This document shows, one piece after another, positions 24,992-34,724 of a DNA stretch of 64,000 nt (position 1 is its first letter; the number at the start of each line of letters is the position of its first letter). The stretch is from Halalkalibacter wakoensis JCM 9140 (GTDB lineage Bacteria > Bacillota > Bacilli > Bacillales > Bacillaceae_D). The translations under genes and the position numbers were made by a program. Location: positions 1-64,000 of the forward strand of contig NZ_BAUT01000014.1 of the NCBI RefSeq assembly GCF_000513095.1, written 5' to 3'. Below the pieces are notes generated by a model that searched no databases, was not told the DNA's origin, and worked only from the letters and a program-made list of their open reading frames with translations.

Positions 24992-27495
24992 GTGGACAAT
25001 GAATTGATTAGAAAGAGAGTGGTCATCGTGCGAACACTGCATCACTGGATGAGGAGACTCCAAGAAATGTTTATGGGATCTACTCCTCAAAAAGAATCCG
25101 AAACCCAAAAGGAAGTCAGAACACAAACTACATATGAATCTTTCCCTATTGAAAATAGAAAAAGTTCGTCAAAGGTCGTCTATCAATACCCGAAAAAAGG
25201 AAATTTTCGATTTCCAGCCATTGAAGACGAGCCCCCAAGAGCTAGAAAAAGATTTGATGCAAAGCAGGCTTCAGAGCAACTGCAAAAAGTACAAGAGAAA
25301 GACACAAGCTCTGTAGAAAAATACGACCTAAAATTCAACCCGAAATCTGAATTTAAACTTACAGCCATTCCTTCTCCTATATATGGATTTAAAGATAGGG
25401 AGAGTGCTCAAAGTAAATTAGGAGATCGTCTATCAGTAACACCGTTTGAAAGAACTAGACAAGAAGACATCGAGGCAGCTCCCGTTGCAAGGAGGATGTA
25501 GAAGAAGTTCTGAAGAATGAACCGTTTCTATCTTCACCACATTTAGTTGAACGTGTAGAAGAAATAACGCAAGTCGCACCTGTTGAAGAAAAAAGCTTTG
25601 AGGAAGAATTGCTTCAGGAAGAATTCATAGAGGAAGAGTTTCAGGCTTCTTCAAATGAACCTGAACGATCGCAAAAAGCATATGGTGTTCCAACCATATT
25701 AGAAGAAGCATTGGCTCGTGCCGCATTAGACCAAGAAAACTCTTCAGAAATGGAAGAGAAAGAGGAAGTTATTCAGGATGAGGCCAACAGGTTTGATCAA
25801 GCTGAGCAAATAGAGAAACAAGAACAGAAAGAGACGAATGTAAATCCTGCTCATTCAGTAGTGGAAGAACAAACACAAAGCGAAGATGTAGCTTATAAGG
25901 AGAATCAACCTGTCACGGATTCAAATCCAAAAGTCCCTGAATCTATGAATCAAGTGGACGAATCATCGGAAAAAAGAGAAAAGAAGCGTTCGATTCCGTT
26001 TAATGTCATGATGCTCCCACAAGATAAAGTGAAAAAAAAGCAACCTACAACTGATACAAAATCTGAGGAACCATTGTCTTCTTATGTTTTCCCAAGTATT
26101 CAATTGCTGACTTATCCAGAGGTGAAAGAACTGGATGAATCAGCTTGGCTTGAAGAACAAGGAAAAATTTTAGAAGAAACACTTCATAGTTTTCAAGTGG
26201 ATGCAAAGGTCGTTCATGTAACAAAAGGACCTTCTGTAACGAGATTTGAAATTCAACCAGGCAGAGGTGTAAAAGTAACGAAAGTAACGGGTTTGACCGA
26301 TGACATGAAATTGGCACTAGCTGCAAAAGATATACGTATTGAGGCACCAATACCTGGTAAAAACACAATTGGGATTGAAGTCCCTAATCAAACATCTAAA
26401 CCTGTCTTTTTACGTGAGATTTTACGCAGGAAAAGTTTTATTCGCTCTGAATCTCCATTAACGGTTGCATTAGGATTGGACATTTCAGGACAGCCGATTG
26501 TAACGGATTTAAAGAAAATGCCTCATGGGCTCGTGGCAGGGGCAACGGGATCAGGAAAAAGTGTTTGCATTAACTCTGTTTTAATTAGTCTTCTGTTTAA
26601 AGCAACTCCTGATGAAGTAAAACTCCTATTAATTGATCCTAAAATGGTTGAGTTAGCACCATATAATGGGTTGCCACATTTAGTTACGCCTGTTATTACA
26701 GATGCGAAACAGGCAACAGCTTCGTTAAAATGGGTTGTATTAGAAATGGAAAGAAGATATGAGTTATTTAGCCAACAAGGTGTCAGGGATGTAAGTAGGT
26801 ACAATCAGATTTATTCTGAATCTCCAGAGAAACCAGCAATGCCACTTATACTAGTCGTAATTGATGAGTTGGCGGATTTAATGATGGTTTCTCCTCAAGA
26901 TGTGGAAGATTCGATTTGTCGAATCGCTCAGAAAGCAAGAGCATGTGGGATTCACTTGTTGTTGGCTACACAGCGCCCGTCTGTAGATGTTATTACAGGC
27001 CTTATTAAAGCAAATATCCCGACACGTATTGCCTTTTCTGTTTCGTCTCAAACGGATTCTAGGACCATATTGGACATGGGTGGAGCTGAGCGATTACTAG
27101 GAAAAGGAGATATGCTCTTTCATGAGAATGGGTCACCGAAACCTGTTCGCGTTCAAGGGACTTTTGTGTCAGACGAAGAAATTGAAGATGTTGTCGCTCA
27201 TGTAAAGAAACAAAGAGAGCCTGAATACCTGCTGCAAACAGATCAATTAAAGCATGTCGCTCATGAAGCTGTAGATGATGAACATTTTGAAGAAGCTTGT
27301 TATTATGTCATTGAACAAGGATCTGCATCAGCATCTAGTTTACAAAGAAGGTTTCGAGTTGGGTATAACCGTGCTGCCAGGCTGATCGATATGATGGAGG
27401 AACGTGGCATTGTCTCTGAAGCAATGGGAAGTAAGCCACGTCATGTTTTAGTTGATGAAATTGAGCTGGAAGAAGTTCTCTATCATAAAGAATAG
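24992..27495 (+). pseudogene. sftA: DNA translocase SftA, frameshifted in its N-terminal third
   Basis: SftA (YtpS) is a soluble FtsK/SpoIIIE-type translocase that clears chromosomal DNA from the division septum. The N-terminal frame (24992-25501, with the typical IPSPIYGFK motif) and the C-terminal frame to 27495 are offset by one base near 25490: '..APVA' must continue into EDVEEVLKNEPFLSSP, which lies in the other frame. C-terminal domains are intact: Walker A GATGSGKSV, Walker B ILVVIDELADLM, and the gamma winged helix (EEACYYVIEQGSASAS onward). Restored length is 834 residues (822 from GTG 25028, which may be the true start). It is shorter than the roughly 950 of B. subtilis, mostly in the acidic linker. 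Could be a sequencing error. Confidence 0.82.
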
Positions 27496-27520
27496 GGATG
27501 TTTACTTGGTGTAATTTTCC

Positions 27521-27549
27521 TTGTCTTAATACAAAAGGTTCTATATGAT
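27521..27549 (+). promoter_or_regulatory. Sigma-A promoter for the nicotinate phosphoribosyltransferase gene
   Basis: TTGTCT (27521-27526), a 17-bp spacer and TATGAT (27544-27549), 59 bp before the start codon. Confidence 0.65.
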
Positions 27550-27607
27550 AGTAAAATAAAACGTTGCCTATTCTACTTTTGAAAGGTTCTAGCAAGGGGT
27601 ATTAGGG

Positions 27608-28705
27608 ATGAAAGAAATTACACGGAAGTTAAATGGAGAAATAAAACGTTTAACAAACGAGACCTTTAAATTTGATGAACGTGTTCAAGAGGGTTGGTTC
27701 TCCGCCGTTTATTTTTTAAAGACGCGAGAAATTGTTGAAAAGTATCGGCCAAATAATATGGTGACGATGCAGTTTTTTCAAAAAGAACACGCCGTCTTAT
27801 GCGGAACAGATGAAGTAATTGCCTTAATCAAGACATTTGCCAAAGATGCAGATCAGCTTCAACTGAGGTCTTTAGAAGACGGTGATAAAATAAAACCTTA
27901 TGAAACGGTATTTACCATAACGGGAAAATATGAGGATTTCGGTTATTTAGAAGGAATCATCGACGGAATCTTTGCAAGACGTACGTCAGTTGCTACGAAT
28001 GTATATAATGTTGCAAAAGCTGCTAGGCAGTCGGGTATACAAAAACCGATCATCTTTATGGGGGATCGTGATGACCACTTTACGCAACAAGCTGGAGATG
28101 GGTATGCAGCCTTTATTGGTGGATCAAAAGCACAAGCAACGCATGCCATGAACGAATGGTGGGGAAAAAAAGGGATGGGTACGATGCCTCATGCTTTGAT
28201 CCAATTATTCCAAGGTGACCTTGTTGCAGCAACTCGTGCCTACAAAGAAACGTATCCGGAAGATGAGCTTATGGCTCTAGTCGATTATAATAATGATGTT
28301 ATTACAGATTCGTTAAAAGTAGCGCGTGAATTCGGTTCAGAATTAAAAGGAGTTCGTGTTGATACATCTCGTACGATGGTTGATCAGTTTTTTTGCCGCA
28401 ATCAAGAGGCAATGGGAACGGTCGACCCGTGCGGCGCAAACCCTACACTGCTTTTTGCTCTTCGGGAAGCATTAGATAAAGAAGGGTTTACCCATGTGAA
28501 GATTATTGCAACCGGTGGATTTACAGATAAACGTATAAAAGAATATGAAGAAGCAGGGGTCCCCGTAGACATTTATGGTGTTGGGGGAAGTTTGCTAAAA
28601 TTAAAAATTGGTTTTACTGGGGACAATGTATTACTAAACGGGGAGCATGAGGCAAAAGCAGGGAGACGATTCCGAGATAACCCAAGACTACAAGATGTCG
28701 AATAA
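27608..28705 (+). CDS. Nicotinate phosphoribosyltransferase
   Basis: A 365-residue enzyme that joins nicotinate to PRPP in NAD salvage. Family features are the N-terminal YFLKTREIVEKY segment, the RTSVATNVYNVAKAAR helix, GDRDDHFTQQAGDGYAAFIGGS and the GTMPHALIQ loop with the His that is phosphorylated in NAPRTases. C-terminal ATGGFTDKRI and YGVGGSLL form the phosphate-binding barrel end. It belongs to the shorter NAPRTase subgroup, unlike B. subtilis PncB (about 490 residues), and sits between sftA and murC, which are adjacent in B. subtilis. Confidence 0.88.
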   Translation: MKEITRKLNGEIKRLTNETFKFDERVQEGWFSAVYFLKTREIVEKYRPNNMVTMQFFQKEHAVLCGTDEVIALIKTFAKDADQLQLRSLEDGDKIKPYETVFTITGKYEDFGYLEGIIDGIFARRTSVATNVYNVAKAARQSGIQKPIIFMGDRDDHFTQQAGDGYAAFIGGSKAQATHAMNEWWGKKGMGTMPHALIQLFQGDLVAATRAYKETYPEDELMALVDYNNDVITDSLKVAREFGSELKGVRVDTSRTMVDQFFCRNQEAMGTVDPCGANPTLLFALREALDKEGFTHVKIIATGGFTDKRIKEYEEAGVPVDIYGVGGSLLKLKIGFTGDNVLLNGEHEAKAGRRFRDNPRLQDVE

Positions 28706-28740
28706 GTAGAAGAAATAAGAAACATTCTTCTTTTTTCTAC
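28706..28740 (+). terminator. Probable terminator after the NAPRTase gene
   Basis: AGAAGAAAT pairs with ATTCTTCT around aagaaac and is followed by TTTTTT. Confidence 0.6.
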
Positions 28741-28815
28741 TTACTCTATGTATATGGGTCTTTTCTATGTGTTTGAACATATACTATTGGGGTGAATAAT
28801 GAAGTACGGCTCAAA

Positions 28816-28844
28816 TTGGTGATCGCGTCGTTTTCTGATATAAT
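28816..28844 (+). promoter_or_regulatory. Sigma-A promoter for murC
   Basis: TTGGTG (28816-28821), a 17-bp spacer and a perfect TATAAT (28839-28844), leaving a leader of about 85 nt before murC. Confidence 0.72.
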
Positions 28845-28934
28845 GGTGCAATGTAACTGTTGATCTAACAAGGAGCAGTTACTTAATGACACCATTGGAC
28901 GTAAGAAAACCATGTGAATTTTGGAGGTCCAACT

Positions 28935-30236
28935 ATGACAAATTTCCATTTTATTGGTATAAAAGGCTCAGGTATGAGCGCTCTAGCTCAAGTATTACAC
29001 GACATGAATAAACACGTTCAAGGATCAGATGTGGAAAAACAATTTTTCACTCAACGGCCTTTAGAACAAAAAGGGATTAACTTACTGCCGTTTGAACGAA
29101 ACAACATTAAAAGTGACCAACAAGTCATTGTTTCCGCTGCATATGGAGATGATCATGAAGAAGTTCAAAGGGCTCATGAGTTAGGAATTGATGTAAAACA
29201 ATACCCGACGTTTTTAGGGGAGTTTATTCAAAATTTTACGAGTATCGCTGTTACGGGAGCTCATGGAAAAACATCAACAACGGGTTTATTAGCTCACGTT
29301 TTAGGCTCAGCATTTCCGACTTCTTATTTAATAGGGGATGGAACAGGTAAAGGTGAAGAGGATTCAACTTATTTTGCGTTTGAGGCTTGTGAATACCGTC
29401 GTCACTTCTTGAACTATAAACCGGATTATTGCATTATGACGAACATTGACTTTGATCATCCGGATTATTTCAAAGATGTAGAAGATGTTTTTTCTGCATT
29501 TCAGGAGATGGCGATGCAAGTGAAAAAAGCCATTGTTGCCTGCGGAGACGACCAACATCTTCAAGGCATTCATGCGAATGTGCCAGTTGTTTATTATGGT
29601 TTTGAAGAACATAATGACTTTCAAGCAAGGTCAGTTGAGACCACACCAGAAGGCACAAAGTTTGATGCATATGTCCGCAACAGCCTTTACGGTTCATTTA
29701 CGGTTCCAGGTTACGGAAAACACAATGTGTTAAATGCGTTAGCTGTTATTGCGCTATGTCATTATGAGAATGTTCCGGCTGATGTAGTAGCAACTCATTT
29801 AAAGACGTTCAAAGGCGTAAAGCGTCGTTTTACGGAGAAGGTCGTTGATAAACAAGTATTAATTGATGATTATGCACATCATCCAACTGAAATTGCAGCA
29901 ACGATTGAAGCGACAAAGCAGAAATACCCATCGCATAACGTGGTAGCGATCTTTCAACCACATACATTTACACGAACAAAAACGTTTATTCGTGAATTTG
30001 CTGATGCATTAAAACAAGCAGATTTTGTTTACTTATGTGATATTTTTGGTTCTGCTAGAGAACAAAAAGGTGCATTAACAATTGAGGATCTGAAAGTCTT
30101 AATTCCTAATTCTCAATTAATTACGGAAGAGTCCATTGAAGTATTAAAAAATCATGAACAAAGTGTATTACTCTTTATGGGTGCAGGGGATATTCAAAAG
30201 TTCCAGCAAGCATATGAGAAAACATTAAATTCATAA
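28935..30236 (+). CDS. murC: UDP-N-acetylmuramate-L-alanine ligase
   Basis: A 433-residue Mur ligase that adds L-alanine to UDP-MurNAc, the first peptide step of peptidoglycan synthesis. N-terminal [15 protein letters not shown] (4-18) binds UDP-MurNAc, [10 protein letters not shown] (about 109-118) is the ATP loop, [14 protein letters not shown] marks the C-terminal domain. Start at ATG 28935 with TTGGAGG upstream; seven in-frame codons before it are leader. Length fits B. subtilis MurC (432). Confidence 0.95.
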   Translation: MTNFHFIGIKGSGMSALAQVLHDMNKHVQGSDVEKQFFTQRPLEQKGINLLPFERNNIKSDQQVIVSAAYGDDHEEVQRAHELGIDVKQYPTFLGEFIQNFTSIAVTGAHGKTSTTGLLAHVLGSAFPTSYLIGDGTGKGEEDSTYFAFEACEYRRHFLNYKPDYCIMTNIDFDHPDYFKDVEDVFSAFQEMAMQVKKAIVACGDDQHLQGIHANVPVVYYGFEEHNDFQARSVETTPEGTKFDAYVRNSLYGSFTVPGYGKHNVLNALAVIALCHYENVPADVVATHLKTFKGVKRRFTEKVVDKQVLIDDYAHHPTEIAATIEATKQKYPSHNVVAIFQPHTFTRTKTFIREFADALKQADFVYLCDIFGSAREQKGALTIEDLKVLIPNSQLITEESIEVLKNHEQSVLLFMGAGDIQKFQQAYEKTLNS

Positions 30237-30244
30237 AAATAGTA

Positions 30245-30283
30245 AAAAGGGTGATTCACAAACCATTTGTGAATCACCCTTTT
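30245..30283. terminator. Bidirectional terminator, murC/ampS
   Basis: A perfect 18-bp inverted repeat AAAAGGGTGATTCACAAA with a 3-nt loop between converging genes. Confidence 0.92.
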
Positions 30284-30285
30284 GG

Positions 30286-31401
30286 TTATTTTAAGTTCTC
30301 TGGATTTAAAGCTTCTAATTCTGGTAAAACAAAACGACCATCTTTACGAATTAACACATCATCAAAGTAAATTTCGCCCCCGCCATATTCAGGTCGTTGA
30401 ATCATGACGATATCCCAATGAATGCTTGAATGGTTGCCATTAGACGCCTCTTCATAGCATTGGCCTGGAGTAAAGTGGAAGCTGCCATCGATCTTCTCAT
30501 CAAATAAAATATCTTTCATCGGATGTTGAATATAAGGATTGACTCCAATGGCAAATTCACCGATGAACCTTGCTCCTTCATCAGAATCTAAGATCTTGTT
30601 AATTCTCTCAGAGTCATTCGCTGTTGCCTTAACAATTTTTCCATTTTCGAATGTAAATGAAATGTTCTCAAAAGTGAAGCCTTGGTAAGGAGAAGGCGTG
30701 TTATAAGAAATAGTCCCGTTAATCGAGTCACGTACAGGAGCGGTGTATACTTCACCATCTGGAATATTCCGCTTTCCTGCACATTTGATAGATGGAATGT
30801 TTTTTACAGAAAACGTAAGATCTGTTCCTGTTCCTTTTAACTGTACTTTATCTGTTTGATCTAATAAGGAAACTAATGAATCCATTGCCTTGTCCATTTT
30901 GCTATAGTCTAAGTTACAAACATTAAAGTAAAAGTCTTCAAAAGCTTCTGTACTCGTGTTGGCTAGTTGAGCCATGGATGAGCTAGGGTAACGTAGAACA
31001 ACCCATTTTGTTTTTGGGACTCGGATTTCTCTATGAACTTTTGTGCCTACAGTTTTCCCGTGTAACGCCATTTTCTCACTAGGCACGTCTGATAGTTCCG
31101 AAATGTTATCACCTGCACGTAAGCCGATATAGGCATCCATTTCACTCATCACTTGTGCTTCAAATGATGCCATCATCTCAAGCTGTTCTTGCTCGGCTCC
31201 CATTAATAAAGAACGGTCTACTTGATGGTCTTTTAATAAAACGAAAGGTAAACCACCCGCATTGTAAGCTTCTTGAACAAGTGCTGTAACAAGTTCGCGC
31301 TGAAGACCAAAGTTCTCGATGAGTACTTTTTCACCTTTTTTCAATTCTACTGAATATGTAATAAGATTCTTTGCTAATGTTTGTATCCGTGGGTCTCGCA
31401 T
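30286..31401 (-). CDS. ampS: M29-family aminopeptidase
   Basis: A 371-residue cobalt/zinc aminopeptidase of family M29 (AmpS/PepS/AmpT). The C-terminal ligand region is visible: NGNHSSIHWDIVMI carries the His and the H-x-D pair, and earlier conserved acidic residues lie in FIGEFAIGVNPY and DEKIDGSFHFTPGQCYEEA. ATG start with AAGGAGGT upstream. It is somewhat shorter than B. subtilis AmpS (about 410) but no motif is missing. It is an insertion between murC and ytxG relative to B. subtilis. Confidence 0.88.
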   Translation of the reverse strand: MRDPRIQTLAKNLITYSVELKKGEKVLIENFGLQRELVTALVQEAYNAGGLPFVLLKDHQVDRSLLMGAEQEQLEMMASFEAQVMSEMDAYIGLRAGDNISELSDVPSEKMALHGKTVGTKVHREIRVPKTKWVVLRYPSSSMAQLANTSTEAFEDFYFNVCNLDYSKMDKAMDSLVSLLDQTDKVQLKGTGTDLTFSVKNIPSIKCAGKRNIPDGEVYTAPVRDSINGTISYNTPSPYQGFTFENISFTFENGKIVKATANDSERINKILDSDEGARFIGEFAIGVNPYIQHPMKDILFDEKIDGSFHFTPGQCYEEASNGNHSSIHWDIVMIQRPEYGGGEIYFDDVLIRKDGRFVLPELEALNPENLK

Positions 31402-31518
31402 GTTTCATACCTCCTTAAGCATTCCTATTCATTGTATACGAATATGAAAAAACATAACAGTAATTGTGAAAAGTTGCAGGAAATCTTTCATTCTTCACGA
31501 AATTAGTATTAAGAAAAT

Positions 31519-31544
31519 GTTTAACATGCGTGTAAAGTGGGTAT
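31519..31544 (+). promoter_or_regulatory. Sigma-B promoter of ytxGH
   Basis: GTTTAA (31519-31524), a 14-bp spacer and GGGTAT (31539-31544) are an excellent sigma-B consensus, 43 bp before ytxG. The B. subtilis ytxGHJ operon is under sigma-B (and sigma-H) control, so general-stress control is conserved here. Confidence 0.85.
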
Positions 31545-31586
31545 CCGAAAGATAGACGGTATACTCAAGGAGGTGAAAGACGCTTT

Positions 31587-32029
31587 ATGGAAAGTCTGTT
31601 GTACATAAGTGCGTTAGTTGCTGCAATAGCTTTTGCGGTATTAGTTATATATCTTGTTCGAACATTAAAATCAGCGAATCGAACGCTTGACCATGTTGCA
31701 AATACAATGGCTGGTTTGGAAAAGCAAGTAACAGGCATAACAAAAGAGACGGAGGAACTGCTTCATCGTACCAACGTTTAGCGGATGACCTTCAAGAGAA
31801 ATCGGAATCATTAAATACAGTTTTTTCTTCGGTTAAAGAGCTAGGAGATTCGGTTGGACAGGTGAATAAATCAATAAGGCATGTGTCCGATACTGTCTCG
31901 ACGCAAGTTGTCAAACAGTCAGATCAAATTGCAAAAGCCGTTCAATGGGGCAATGTTGCAATTGATTTATATTCTAAGTTTAAACAAAAAAAAGAAGCAA
32001 GTGAAACTGAAGGAGGAGAAAGACGATGA
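31587..32029 (+). pseudogene. ytxG: YtxG (DUF948) general stress protein, frameshifted
   Basis: The first frame encodes a membrane helix ([20 protein letters not shown]) and the start of the coiled region, ending abruptly after LLHRTNV. One base later the second frame continues the DUF948 pattern ([14 protein letters not shown], then SVGQVNKSIRHVSD and AKAVQWGNVAIDLYSKFKQK) to a stop at 32027-32029 overlapping ytxH by 4 bp. One lost base near 31774-31776 (AACC to AAC) explains it. The restored protein would be 147 residues, the usual size. Probably a sequencing error or recent mutation. Confidence 0.85.
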
Positions 32030-32481
32030 GTGATAAGAATAGCATGAACACAAAGGACTTTTTAATTGGATCATTAATTGGGGGAATTGTAGGTGCTTCT
32101 ACAGCATTGTTTTTAGCACCAAAATCAGGGAAAGAGCTTCGTAGTGACTTAAATGAGCAAGCGCAATTAGCTCGTGATAAAACGACGCAATTTACAACTA
32201 CAGCTTACGATAAAGGAAATGAGTGGGCTACGTATGCAAAGGAAAAATCTTCAAATATAGCAAAAGTTGTTTCCGATCAGTCTGCTCAAGTTGTTGGAAA
32301 AGTAAAGGAAGCAACAGCAAATTTAAAATCTGAAGCGGAAGACGCTGCTAATTCAGCCAGTGACATTGTTGAAGATTTAGCTGGAGATGTTAAAGATTCT
32401 GGTGAGGAAATTGCTGAAACAGTTGAAAAAGAAGTAAGTGACATACAGGCAAAGATTTCGGAGGAAACAACAACGAAATAA
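32026..32481 (+). CDS. ytxH: YtxH general stress protein
   Basis: A 151-residue YtxH-domain protein with the N-terminal glycine-rich membrane helix (FLIGSLIGGIVGASTALFLA, 12-31), then PKSGKELRSDL and a long amphipathic, acidic helical tail rich in A, E, K and D, like LEA-type stress proteins. Overlaps ytxG (ATGA). Under the sigma-B promoter at 31519. The third operon gene of B. subtilis, ytxJ, is missing here. Confidence 0.88.
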   Translation: MSDKNSMNTKDFLIGSLIGGIVGASTALFLAPKSGKELRSDLNEQAQLARDKTTQFTTTAYDKGNEWATYAKEKSSNIAKVVSDQSAQVVGKVKEATANLKSEAEDAANSASDIVEDLAGDVKDSGEEIAETVEKEVSDIQAKISEETTTK

Positions 32482-32483
32482 AC

Positions 32484-32575
32484 AAAAAAGGTTGTCATTA
32501 TACATAGATCCGATATTCAGTAGATGAAGACGTAGATTCTACTGGATATCGGATTTGTATGTGACAACCCTTTTT
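32484..32575. terminator. Very long hairpin between converging ytxH and the FtsA-like gene
   Basis: About 38 bases on each side pair with few mismatches (AAAAGGTTGTCA outside, GATCCGATATTCAGTAGA inside) around a 14-nt loop, ending in T runs both ways. It acts as a bidirectional terminator but is far longer than the other terminators here. Confidence 0.85.
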
Positions 32576-34724
32576 ATGTTTTGCTCACTTCAATAACAGA
32601 TATATCGACTTGATCCTTATCAGATAAAGGGCTGCTAAAAGATGCCTCATCTCCGTTTATTTTAATTGACAATCGTTTCCCTACTAAAGAGGCAATATTA
32701 ATCTCAATAAAGGAAAACAGATCTTGTAAAATAAAAGAACGGTTATTCTTCGTTTTGAACGTGAAGCTGTCATTTGGATGGAAAGCTTCGTCTAAGCTCA
32801 CAGGTTGCTCGTTCCTGAAAACGTCCACGGTGTTCTTTGTCAACACAAGTGGTTCGCCGTTATAGGTGACGCGGATGGACCATTGTGTGTCATAGCCTTT
32901 TGAAAGTAAGAGATCCTGAATGGTAGAACTTGAATGCTTTAGTTCCATTTCAATGTTGTCATGATTTGCTAGAACATAATCCAAAGACTGCTTTTTCCCA
33001 TTTACAAAGATATCAGGCAGATGATTCGTATACGTCCAATTTTCTTCATTGACGGTTACTGTTATAGGTCTTATATAAGATAAATACCCTTTATATTGAA
33101 GCAAATCGCGTAATGTATTCGCATTTTTGGTTGTAATAACATTACGTTCAGCAACGATTGTATCAGCGGAAACTTCTTGATTGTTTATATAATACGTAAT
33201 AGGCAATTCAACGAGTTCATTGTTCAGTAAAATTTGCTTACTTGGAATATCACCAAGTAAATCTTTTATAGTAATAGTAGATGATTCTCCGTCCTGACCA
33301 CGTTGTACATGGAGGCAATCGTTTGCTTCAAGAGGAGCATCTAATGATGTTGGTTGATCATTTTTTAATAAAATAGGTGGACCACCATGTTGTCCAGGAA
33401 TTGAAATAAGCTTACCAAATACAGTGACCATAAGAGCTAGTCCAGGCTTTCCGTACAATTTAGCAATATCAATTCCTGCAGCTAGTAACCCATCACCAAC
33501 GGTTAATTTTTTTACGTCAAAAAGCCTTAGTGTGCGATTGTTTACTATAATACTGATATACTCAATGGGATTTTCTTTTGCAGCAATGGCAATTCCAATA
33601 GGCGTCACAAGCTCAGGACCATAGACTTCTTCCGCATTTTTATCTAAAAGTTTGATGGCATCGGCGCCTCTGATTGCAACCCGGTTTGAAGCTAGTCCAA
33701 GGTATTCTTGAATAAATTGAGGCAAATTTGGTGTTAAACTCCCTCCTCCGACTAACATGACAGCTTGTGGTGCTTGACCATTAAGGTGAAGAATTTCATC
33801 CGTTATGGACTTGGCTAACTGTCGAATCGATGCTTCAATTGTTGCTTCGACTTCAGTTTTCTCATATAAAATCTCATTGCCAAGTATATCAATCATTGAT
33901 ACGCTATCTTGATGAAGTAGGTCTCTTTTTACCTTTTCTGCATCGGGAAAATCTAATAAATACGAATCACTAATGGCTTCCGTAATTTCATCACCGGCAA
34001 CAGGGACCATGCCGTACGCAATAATAGTATTCTCAGCTGTTAAGGCGATATCAGAAGTTCCTGCTCCGATATCAACTAAAGCTACATTTAACCGTCGCAT
34101 GGATGGAGGTATTAATACATTGATGGCGGCAATCGGTTCAAGTGTTAATGCTTCTAACTCTAAATCTGCTCGAGCAAGAGCAGCTAATAAGGATTCAACG
34201 ACTACTTTTGGCAGGAAAGTCGCTATTACTTCAACAGAAGCTTCTTTACCACTTTGATCTAGTAAGCTTCCGATTATTTCGCCATCAAGTCTATAAGCAA
34301 GCACCGAATATCCGACACAATAATATTCATAAGCTGATTGATTTGCTTCTTCATTGGCTAATAAAAACTGGGCATTTTGTACTGCGCTTAGTTCTAAATG
34401 GAGCAAGTCATCTCGAGTTAGCATTGGTTTTGTCTCAATGTCGACTGTCATTTGAGAACGCTTTGTTTTTAATGAACGTCCTGCTGCGGCAACACATACT
34501 TTTTTTAAAGGACCGTGTTTTGCTTCAAGAGAATTTTTTATTTGTTGGATTACTTTGGCTACGGCAGGGACATCATGAATTTGTCCATCAAGCATCGCTC
34601 TTTCATCGTGTTCTTTTACAATTTTATCGATTAATTGGTACGTACCGTCGTTTGGCTGTAACAAAAGACCAACGACCGTACGTGTTCCAATATCAAGGGC
34701 AAAAAGTGGAAGATCAGCGGACAT
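32574..34724 (-). CDS. FtsA/PilM-like actin-fold ATPase with repeated C-terminal domains
   Basis: A 716-residue protein. The first 390 residues have the actin-ATPase landmarks: phosphate 1 LDIGTRTVVGLL (10-21), phosphate 2 ALVDIGAGTSDIAL (215-228), adenosine AVMLVGGGSLTPN (321-333), and an SHS2-like insert (75-120) as in FtsA. Beyond residue 400 it carries several copies of a roughly 63-residue module marked by T-[IL]-x-D-L-L (about 486, 537, 601 and a weaker one near 664), each followed by I-x-V-N-G/N and SLD. They resemble beta-grasp or SLBB-type modules. No membrane-targeting amphipathic helix is obvious at the end. Its start has AAGGTGAT upstream. Not the division gene ftsA itself; role unknown, perhaps a scaffold. 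Confidence 0.7.
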   Translation of the reverse strand: MSADLPLFALDIGTRTVVGLLLQPNDGTYQLIDKIVKEHDERAMLDGQIHDVPAVAKVIQQIKNSLEAKHGPLKKVCVAAAGRSLKTKRSQMTVDIETKPMLTRDDLLHLELSAVQNAQFLLANEEANQSAYEYYCVGYSVLAYRLDGEIIGSLLDQSGKEASVEVIATFLPKVVVESLLAALARADLELEALTLEPIAAINVLIPPSMRRLNVALVDIGAGTSDIALTAENTIIAYGMVPVAGDEITEAISDSYLLDFPDAEKVKRDLLHQDSVSMIDILGNEILYEKTEVEATIEASIRQLAKSITDEILHLNGQAPQAVMLVGGGSLTPNLPQFIQEYLGLASNRVAIRGADAIKLLDKNAEEVYGPELVTPIGIAIAAKENPIEYISIIVNNRTLRLFDVKKLTVGDGLLAAGIDIAKLYGKPGLALMVTVFGKLISIPGQHGGPPILLKNDQPTSLDAPLEANDCLHVQRGQDGESSTITIKDLLGDIPSKQILLNNELVELPITYYINNQEVSADTIVAERNVITTKNANTLRDLLQYKGYLSYIRPITVTVNEENWTYTNHLPDIFVNGKKQSLDYVLANHDNIEMELKHSSSTIQDLLLSKGYDTQWSIRVTYNGEPLVLTKNTVDVFRNEQPVSLDEAFHPNDSFTFKTKNNRSFILQDLFSFIEINIASLVGKRLSIKINGDEASFSSPLSDKDQVDISVIEVSKT

